64,000 bases of DNA. Origin: Pseudomonadota bacterium. GTDB taxonomy: Bacteria; Pseudomonadota; Gammaproteobacteria; Pseudomonadales; Oleiphilaceae. Numbering within the stretch: the stretch's first letter is position 1; each line of letters begins with the position of its first letter. The notes under the pieces were generated by a model. That model saw only the letters and a list, made by a program, of their open reading frames with translations, did no database searches and had not been told where the DNA came from. This document shows, in pieces, positions 58,863-64,000 of this stretch. Made by a program: the position numbers and the translations under genes. Location: contig PDPE01000040.1 of the NCBI GenBank assembly GCA_002747395.1, positions 1 through 64,000 of the forward strand, written 5' to 3'.

Positions 58863-59831
58863 ATGACAAAAATTTACTCTGACAACTCCGAGTCCATCGG
58901 TAATACCCCCCTTGTCAAACTGAACCGGGTTACCTCCGGTAACATCTGGGCAAAAATCGAAGGAAGGAATCCCGGGTATTCAGTGAAATGCCGCATCGGT
59001 GCCAATATGATCTGGGAAGCGGAAAAAAGTGGAAAATTGAAGCCGGGCATGACACTCGTCGAGCCGACCAGTGGCAATACGGGCATTGCCCTTGCCTTTG
59101 TCGCTGCGTCTCGAGGCTATAAATTGATACTCACAATGCCCGCCTCCATGAGCCTGGAAAGACGAAAAATCATGAAAGCACTGGGCGCTCAAATCGAGTT
59201 GACCGACCCGCCAAAAGGAATGAAAGGCGCCATTGAAAAGGCTAACGAAATTGTTGCCGGGAATAGCGGTGACTATCTTATGCTGCAACAGTTTGAAAAC
59301 CCTGCCAACCCGGCCATCCATGAAAAAACCACAGGGCCTGAAATCTGGAAAGACACCGACGGCAGCATTGATGTGCTGGTGGCCGGTGTTGGTACAGGCG
59401 GCACCATTACCGGAATTTCACGCTATATCAAACACACCCGGGGGAAAGACATCATCTCTGTTGCCGTAGAGCCTGAAGCCTCACCTGTTATTACCCAGCA
59501 CATAAATGGCGATCCCTTGCAGCCTTCTCCACATAAAATCCAGGGTATTGGTGCCGGTTTCATACCTGAAAACCTGGACATGGACATGGTAGACCGGGTA
59601 GAGCTGGTCAGTAATGAGGATGCCATCACCTTCGCTCACCGACTAATGAAAGAAGAAGGGATACTCTGCGGTATTTCCTGCGGTGCTGCGGTTTGTGCAG
59701 CCGTAAGGTTATCCGAACAACCCGGGTTCAAAGATAAAAATATCGTGGTGATTTTGCCTGACTCTGGTGAGCGTTACCTCACCAGCCCGCTTTTTGAAGG
59801 CGTTTTTTCTGAAAAGGAAATGAGTCAGTAA
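58863..59831 (+). CDS. cysK: Cysteine synthase A
   Basis: O-acetylserine sulfhydrylase, PLP-dependent, 322 residues. [12 protein letters not shown] has the PLP Lys near 42. [11 protein letters not shown] near 70 and [10 protein letters not shown] near 178 bind the substrate and cofactor. The sequence is close to E. coli CysK along its whole length ([17 protein letters not shown] at the start, EKEMSQ at the end). The gene is single, between the MoxR-VWA pair and the VWA protein at 60-62 kb. Confidence 0.96.
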   Translation: MTKIYSDNSESIGNTPLVKLNRVTSGNIWAKIEGRNPGYSVKCRIGANMIWEAEKSGKLKPGMTLVEPTSGNTGIALAFVAASRGYKLILTMPASMSLERRKIMKALGAQIELTDPPKGMKGAIEKANEIVAGNSGDYLMLQQFENPANPAIHEKTTGPEIWKDTDGSIDVLVAGVGTGGTITGISRYIKHTRGKDIISVAVEPEASPVITQHINGDPLQPSPHKIQGIGAGFIPENLDMDMVDRVELVSNEDAITFAHRLMKEEGILCGISCGAAVCAAVRLSEQPGFKDKNIVVILPDSGERYLTSPLFEGVFSEKEMSQ

Positions 59832-59880
59832 TACCGAACCGATCATCCGGCCAATCAAATCCGGGTCTATTGCAGAATAA

Positions 59881-59910
59881 CCGGCCCCGCTGCTCGCAGC
59901 GCGGGGCCGG
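59881..59910. terminator. Very GC-rich hairpin between convergent cysK and VWA gene
   Basis: CCGGCCCCGC and GCGGGGCCGG form a perfect 10-bp stem over a 10-nt loop, itself partly paired (TGC/GCA). There is no T-run on either side, so it is a structural block or mRNA end rather than a classical terminator. Confidence 0.5.
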
Positions 59911-59973
59911 GATCGACATGCGCTGTCTTGTCCCGGCTGATCAGGTTCAGGCTGATGTAGCGAAAGAATGAAA

Positions 59974-62349
59974 TTACTCTTTCCTTTCTTCCTCGGGCAT
60001 AAGGTCATCGGTATCTGAAATATCGAAGTCTTCGAGATTAAATTCCTCATCGTCATCGTCTTCCAGAACGTCGTCCCCTTCAACCCCGCCAGACGGTTTT
60101 GCTTCCGCTTCTTCCGGCGCGTTTTCAGCGAGAATTTCATCCGCCATATCACCAGCGGTTTCACTCTCTGCCACGTCATCCGAACCCGACAGCTCCCCTA
60201 ACAGCTCATCAATTTCCGATTCACTGGTATAACCTTCGTCCAACTCTGGCTCCTGGTCAGGATCACGCCGCGCCACGTCTTCCTGTAGGGACGCACCCGG
60301 CGCTTCTTTTTCCGCTGCCACGGGCTCGGGCTCATCATCAACAAAGTCCAGTTCATCTTCAATTTCTATTGGCTCCTCGGGCTCGGCGATTGCCACCGGC
60401 TCATCAATTTCCGGGATGTCAATGGCCTCTGACTCCAATAAATCTTCACCTCCGCCTATGCCCAGGTCGTCAACCTCTTCCGCAGGTGCCTTTTTCTTTT
60501 TGATAAACCAGAAAACGCCTGCTCCTGCAAGAGCCAGGAGAACGGCAATACCTCCACCTGTGAGATATAACAGAGAGTAGTCAGCAGGTTCAGGCTCTTC
60601 TTCCACTGTATCTTGTTCAAGGTCTTCCGGCACCTCAATGGGCGGGGCAATAACCGGCTCCGGCTCGGGAGGCTCTTCAACAGGAGGTGCAGGCTCCTCT
60701 GCCACTGCTTTTTCCGGCTCGGGCTCGGGCTCAGGTTCCGGTTCAGGGGGTTCCGGAATGCTGACCACACCGCTCGAAGCGGAGTCAATCGGGAATACCG
60801 CTTCAAAGGATCGTGGCGCAAACCTGAAACTGTCGCCACGCTTTTTAACACCCTTCACTTTCAGGTCAATCTGATAGGTTCCATCCCCTTTTTTCGGTGT
60901 AATGCGCATAACCCAGCGGTCACCTTCTGGCGAGAGTGAAACCACTTTGATTTCACCGACTCCGTCCGGCCCTGTCACCCTGGCAGCCACTCTGGTTTTT
61001 GACAAATCAATCTCTTCGCCAAGCGGTGATACGACCAGATTATAAGCGCTCTCCTGCTGACCTTTCCCCGGTTCGACTTTTAACTCGACGTTAAGAGGGG
61101 ATCTCAAATTGACTATTTGCCGGTTTTTACGCTTGAATGTTTTTCCATCAACCAGGATGCTGACCTCGTATTGCCCAACAGATCGAAGCTTGCTGACCTT
61201 ATCCCGGTAAGTTCCATCTGCTGGCGGGTTATCAGGGTTCGAGAGCCTTTTGGTGCCTGATTTTCCGTCTTCGCGCCTGATAGTCAAATCAACATCAATC
61301 AACTTCAGAAAATCCGCATCTGTAATGGTCTTGCCGTCTTCTTCGAATGAGGCGACAACATCCAGTACGTCACCTGCAAAAAAATTCGTCGGCAACTTTT
61401 CTGTTTTCAGTCGCAAATTGCTCACTACCGTTACCCGGCTGCCCGGCAACAGGTCGGCATCAATGGTCCAGGTACCTTCGAATGGCTGCCTTACCGTGAT
61501 CAGGTCATATCCCTCATCCTGATACCACTTCACGTAATCGGGTTTGTTATTACTATCGAAGCGTTGCTCTGACGGCTCGATCAAACCTGCTGCCCGACTA
61601 CCCGGCTTTTTGAAAATCAGCGCGGTCAATTCCTCAACACTGGAGTCAATATCAAAACTGTTCCCTTCAAGAGGCACCTGCTCGGCAGGAACGGCCTGGT
61701 CAAAGGTACGCGCAAAAATGCGAGTCAGATCCGAGGAAGATTCGACCGCTTCCGAGGTGCCATTGGTGCGAACCGCCAAGGTATCCAGAAAAGATGAATC
61801 GGCATGTTTTGACAATGCGATAGTATGAATAATGGCTCCGGCATCTTTAAATTTTCGAACAACGTCTGAAAGAATCCGCTCCCTTTCTGCATAGTTTTTT
61901 TCGGGGTCGCGATCAATATCCACCATACCGTCTGTCAGAAGTATAAAGTGCGCATTTTTTGCGCTTTCCCGGTTCAACAAATCATCACCCGACTTTTCAA
62001 GGGCCGCGCCAATATTGGTAAACAAGGCAACAGAGTTGATATTTCTCGCTTGTCGCCTGGCCATTTTTCGCCATTTATCGTCAACGATATCGTGCTTGAC
62101 CAGCATGTTGACGTATTGCCCGAATGTCCAGACTCCCGCCCTGTTGCCATCGGGAATCAGTTCGGTTAACAGGTTGACCGCAGGAATCCGGAGGTTATTG
62201 GGGTCATTTTTTTTCATGCTGCCGGAGATATCAATGAGAACCCGAATATCTTCGGGTTGGTCAGCCGCATAAATCGGAGTGAAGGTGCCTGTAACCAGGA
62301 AAAAACAGGCAAGAAAGGCGAGCACGCGATAATTTTTACGTATAAGCAT
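59974..62349 (-). CDS. Membrane-anchored VWA protein with acidic cytoplasmic tail
   Basis: 791 residues. Signal peptide about 1-28 (FLACFFLVTGTFTPIYAAD), periplasmic VWA domain at about 35-215 with full metal site VLIDISGSMKKND (DxSxS) and LLTDGMVDID, then two or three beta-sandwich regions (about 290-520), a Pro/Glu linker of EP repeats (about 535-590), one membrane segment at about 594-615 (LLYLTGGGIAVLLALAGAG), a KKKK stop, and a 170-residue acidic tail rich in Glu and Asp (VLEDDDDEEFNLEDFD). It may bind partners on both sides of the membrane. GGAA lies five bases before the ATG. Function unknown. Confidence 0.82.
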   Translation of the reverse strand: MLIRKNYRVLAFLACFFLVTGTFTPIYAADQPEDIRVLIDISGSMKKNDPNNLRIPAVNLLTELIPDGNRAGVWTFGQYVNMLVKHDIVDDKWRKMARRQARNINSVALFTNIGAALEKSGDDLLNRESAKNAHFILLTDGMVDIDRDPEKNYAERERILSDVVRKFKDAGAIIHTIALSKHADSSFLDTLAVRTNGTSEAVESSSDLTRIFARTFDQAVPAEQVPLEGNSFDIDSSVEELTALIFKKPGSRAAGLIEPSEQRFDSNNKPDYVKWYQDEGYDLITVRQPFEGTWTIDADLLPGSRVTVVSNLRLKTEKLPTNFFAGDVLDVVASFEEDGKTITDADFLKLIDVDLTIRREDGKSGTKRLSNPDNPPADGTYRDKVSKLRSVGQYEVSILVDGKTFKRKNRQIVNLRSPLNVELKVEPGKGQQESAYNLVVSPLGEEIDLSKTRVAARVTGPDGVGEIKVVSLSPEGDRWVMRITPKKGDGTYQIDLKVKGVKKRGDSFRFAPRSFEAVFPIDSASSGVVSIPEPPEPEPEPEPEPEKAVAEEPAPPVEEPPEPEPVIAPPIEVPEDLEQDTVEEEPEPADYSLLYLTGGGIAVLLALAGAGVFWFIKKKKAPAEEVDDLGIGGGEDLLESEAIDIPEIDEPVAIAEPEEPIEIEDELDFVDDEPEPVAAEKEAPGASLQEDVARRDPDQEPELDEGYTSESEIDELLGELSGSDDVAESETAGDMADEILAENAPEEAEAKPSGGVEGDDVLEDDDDEEFNLEDFDISDTDDLMPEEERKE

Positions 62350-62478
62350 GGGATTTCCAGTTGAATCCGGTTCCGCACAGCTCTACGATGCAGAGCGGAT
62401 AAACGCCAAACATATACACTAGTTATAGCAGTTTTTGCGGCAACCACAACGTGGCAACCTGCCCGCTCGGCAGAACAA

Positions 62479-62847
62479 CTAATCCGCCTGCAAATGAAGG
62501 TATTTACGGATGAAGAACTCCAGCTTGACAACGACAAGGACAATACCGATACCTGCCAGCAAGGATAACCCTGCCTTTTTTGCGATATCTTCATTGCCGA
62601 GGGCATATTCATAAAGCCCCACCAGGAAAGCGGGAACCATCCAGTTTTCATCGACCATGGTGTAAACCGGCGTATACAATAAAACCACCAGTGACCACCT
62701 CAGGAACCGGCGCAAACTACGATAGGGTATGTTTTTCGTCATCCTTAAAAAAACCAGGCACACACCGGTTGCAGAAATCAAATAACAGACCCAGGCGAGC
62801 ACGTAGTGATCCTGCTCACCGATTATTCTGAAAACATCATCTATCAT
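62479..62847 (-). CDS. Small inner-membrane protein, 122 residues
   Basis: Three to four membrane segments (VLAWVCYLISATGVCLVFL; SLVVLLYTPVYTMVDENW; LSLLAGIGIVLVVVKLEFFI) with RSLRRFLRW between. I do not recognise a family. GAGG lies nine bases before the ATG. It lies directly upstream of the VWA protein gene, 130 bp apart on the same strand, and may be its partner. Confidence 0.7.
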   Translation of the reverse strand: MIDDVFRIIGEQDHYVLAWVCYLISATGVCLVFLRMTKNIPYRSLRRFLRWSLVVLLYTPVYTMVDENWMVPAFLVGLYEYALGNEDIAKKAGLSLLAGIGIVLVVVKLEFFIRKYLHLQAD

Positions 62848-62928
62848 GGATCGGTGCCTCTGTATCTTGCGTTTCTGTATTTATAGCCAACCTTGCGGTG
62901 CTGTTTTCCGATAAAAAAGCCGGTTTCA

Positions 62929-63378
62929 TTACTTTACTCCCAGAATAATATGATCTTCCCATTCATCTTCTGATATGCCAACCTCGGAAAAAACCTTACC
63001 CCTGACCGAAAAACCGGCATGATGAACCGTCTCCCGATCACCGCTCACCAGCGGATGCCAGTCAGGCAGATTTTTTCCTTCATAGAGAAGACGATAGGCA
63101 CAGGTTGCAGGTAACCAGTGTACGCCGGCCAGATTATCAGGCGTAAGACAAATACATTCAGCCACTGTTTCCAGCCTTTTTGGATAAATCATGCACCGGC
63201 ATTTTTGTTCATCCAGATAACGGCAGGCAATATCGGTATAGTAAACCTCGCCGTCGTCCTCATCCTCCAGTTTGTGCAGGCAACATTTTCCACAACCATC
63301 ACAGAGCGACTCCCACTCCTCTGACGACATCTCGTCGAGTGTTTTGACCTGCCAAAAGGGAGACGATTCAACCGCCAC
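62929..63378 (-). CDS. ycgN: YcgN family Cys-cluster protein
   Basis: 149 residues with the family set of Cys: LCDGCGKCCLHKLED near 30-40, IACRYLDEQKCRCMIYP, CICLTPDN and LPATCAYR. It may bind metal or an iron-sulfur group; function unknown. I chose GTG at 63378 (V)AVESSPFWQ, which matches the family start and has GGAA seven bases before it. An ATG at 63408 would overlap ycgL by 41 bases. With the GTG the overlap is 11 bases. The order rnd-ycgL-ycgN is conserved. Confidence 0.87.
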   Translation of the reverse strand: MAVESSPFWQVKTLDEMSSEEWESLCDGCGKCCLHKLEDEDDGEVYYTDIACRYLDEQKCRCMIYPKRLETVAECICLTPDNLAGVHWLPATCAYRLLYEGKNLPDWHPLVSGDRETVHHAGFSVRGKVFSEVGISEDEWEDHIILGVK

Positions 63379-63685
63379 TATTCTTTTCCATATCAGGGTC
63401 CAGCCCATTTGCTGCCCTGTGCGCTTTAAGCAGGTTTTCCTCCTGCGGCGGCATTTGCAGAAAATACCCTTTTTCCCTTATTTCGCCCAGCACCTTGCCC
63501 GCCTCCACTTCGGCCAGCTTTTTCTCTGGCGTCAATAGAAAATCGACAACCTGTACCGGCTGGCCGAACAACTGAAGCAAGGCCTCCGGCAAGCCATCCA
63601 GTTTATTTTTTTTGTCCACATACAAGTACATACCTTCTTTTTTGGTACTTTTATATACAGAACAAATAACACGCACCTGACTCAT
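63368..63685 (-). CDS. ycgL: YcgL domain protein
   Basis: 105 residues. The start (VICSVYKSTKKEGMYLYVD) and LPEALLQLFGQPVQVVDFLLT are those of the YcgL family (PF05166), a small fold of unknown function. It is joined to rnd by ATGA overlap and to ycgN by an 11-bp overlap. Confidence 0.92.
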   Translation of the reverse strand: MSQVRVICSVYKSTKKEGMYLYVDKKNKLDGLPEALLQLFGQPVQVVDFLLTPEKKLAEVEAGKVLGEIREKGYFLQMPPQEENLLKAHRAANGLDPDMEKNSGG

Positions 63686-64000
63686 TCGCTACTCATGCCT
63701 GATTGTCTATTATCCAAATACTGTTGCATCACAACACTCAATTGCCGACCGATTTTTTCCCAGCGCCAGCCTTGATAAAACGGGGGAACAACCACCTTTG
63801 ATGCAGCGCAGGACTTGAACACCATCTCCTCCAGTACCTTGCTGTTGCCAAGGGTTTCTGGCAGAAAATCGGACTGCCGGGCGACGGTGCGCACCAGAGA
63901 TTTCAGCTTTTTATGCAGCGCCTGTTCCTGCGGCGTCAGCGGTGGCATAATGGGCAGAAAATTGTCGAGGGTGTCTTCCTCGGTTTTTTCGCCCGCACCG
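63682..64000 (-). CDS. rnd: Ribonuclease D, C-terminal part (runs off the window)
   Basis: The frame is open to the right edge of the window. Only the last 105 or so residues are visible. They contain the HRDC-type C-terminal region (PPLTPQEQALHKKLKSLVRT; GWRWEKIGRQL). The catalytic DEDD exonuclease domain lies beyond the edge. The conserved order with ycgL and ycgN supports the name. Confidence 0.8.
   Translation of the reverse strand, partial: GAGEKTEEDTLDNFLPIMPPLTPQEQALHKKLKSLVRTVARQSDFLPETLGNSKVLEEMVFKSCAASKVVVPPFYQGWRWEKIGRQLSVVMQQYLDNRQSGMSSE

Noticed and set aside
1..64000. tRNA genes
   Set aside because: I scanned for T-loop GTTCRANNC and matching acceptor stems by eye and found no convincing candidate; a covariance-model search would settle it.

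Overview
The window looks like chromosome of a marine, lipid-storing gammaproteobacterium. Gene orders typical of that class are present: polA next to DUF2782 and homoserine kinase, rnd-ycgL-ycgN, gspA-gspB, and a FabH-like synthase of the Pseudomonas PA3286 type. A bacterial wax ester synthase/diacylglycerol acyltransferase (WS/DGAT), a phasin, FadD, PhaJ and a patatin phospholipase fit an Oceanospirillales/Alteromonadales-type lipid accumulator such as relatives of Oleiphilus, Marinobacter or Alcanivorax. The genus is inference only; no rRNA or tRNA gene lies inside the window.

Layout. The left edge (1-357) holds two tandem, strong sigma-70 promoters pointing out of the window, with the look of rrn P1-P2. 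Then come trhO, WS/DGAT, a phasin and a PPK2-type polyphosphate:AMP phosphotransferase (0.3-5.6 kb). Next are thrB, DUF2782 and polA (5.6-9.9 kb); a 700-residue protein whose C-terminal half matches cyanobacterial acyl-ACP reductase and keeps its catalytic Cys (10.3-12.4 kb); a tail-to-tail ECF sigma/Ser-Thr kinase pair; an iron-type alcohol dehydrogenase; a phosphate uptake operon with a DUF47 (PhoU-like) protein, Pit and a degenerate DHH phosphoesterase (16.9-20.2 kb); a eukaryote-type HisA; a YebC/YeeN protein; and an RND efflux pair (22.3-26.6 kb). An accessory stretch of small unknown genes, an orphan choline-type binding protein and a PEP-CTERM protein follows (26.8-30.7 kb). Then dinG-gspB-gspA, patatin, MlaA, KAS III, HrpA, FadD and PhaJ (31-46.5 kb).

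The most striking block is 46.67-56.0 kb on the minus strand. It is a tightly packed nine-gene operon: TolQ/ExbB-type channel, two ExbD/TolR proteins, a TonB-like protein with long EP/KPEP repeats and an AgmX/PglI-type C-terminus, a TPR lipoprotein, two large secreted TPR/coiled-coil proteins and two small secreted proteins. Four junctions overlap as ATGA, TAATG or longer. This is the composition of the Agl-Glt envelope machine of Myxococcus (motor plus periplasmic TPR core), here in a gammaproteobacterium. It is followed by MoxR-VWA, cysK, a membrane-anchored VWA protein with a large acidic tail, and ycgN-ycgL-rnd, which runs off the right edge.

Two themes cross the window. First, a possible wax-ester route: acyl-ACP reductase-like protein (aldehyde), iron alcohol dehydrogenase (alcohol), WS/DGAT (ester), with FadD, KAS III, PhaJ, phasin and patatin for supply, packaging and turnover. 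Second, short tandem repeats of 15-18 bp recur both between genes (22.1, 27.5, 39.6, 48.3, 56.4 kb) and inside genes as 6-residue repeats (dinG at 31.6 kb, the TPR protein at 54.7 kb). This suggests a genome prone to slippage or repeat expansion.
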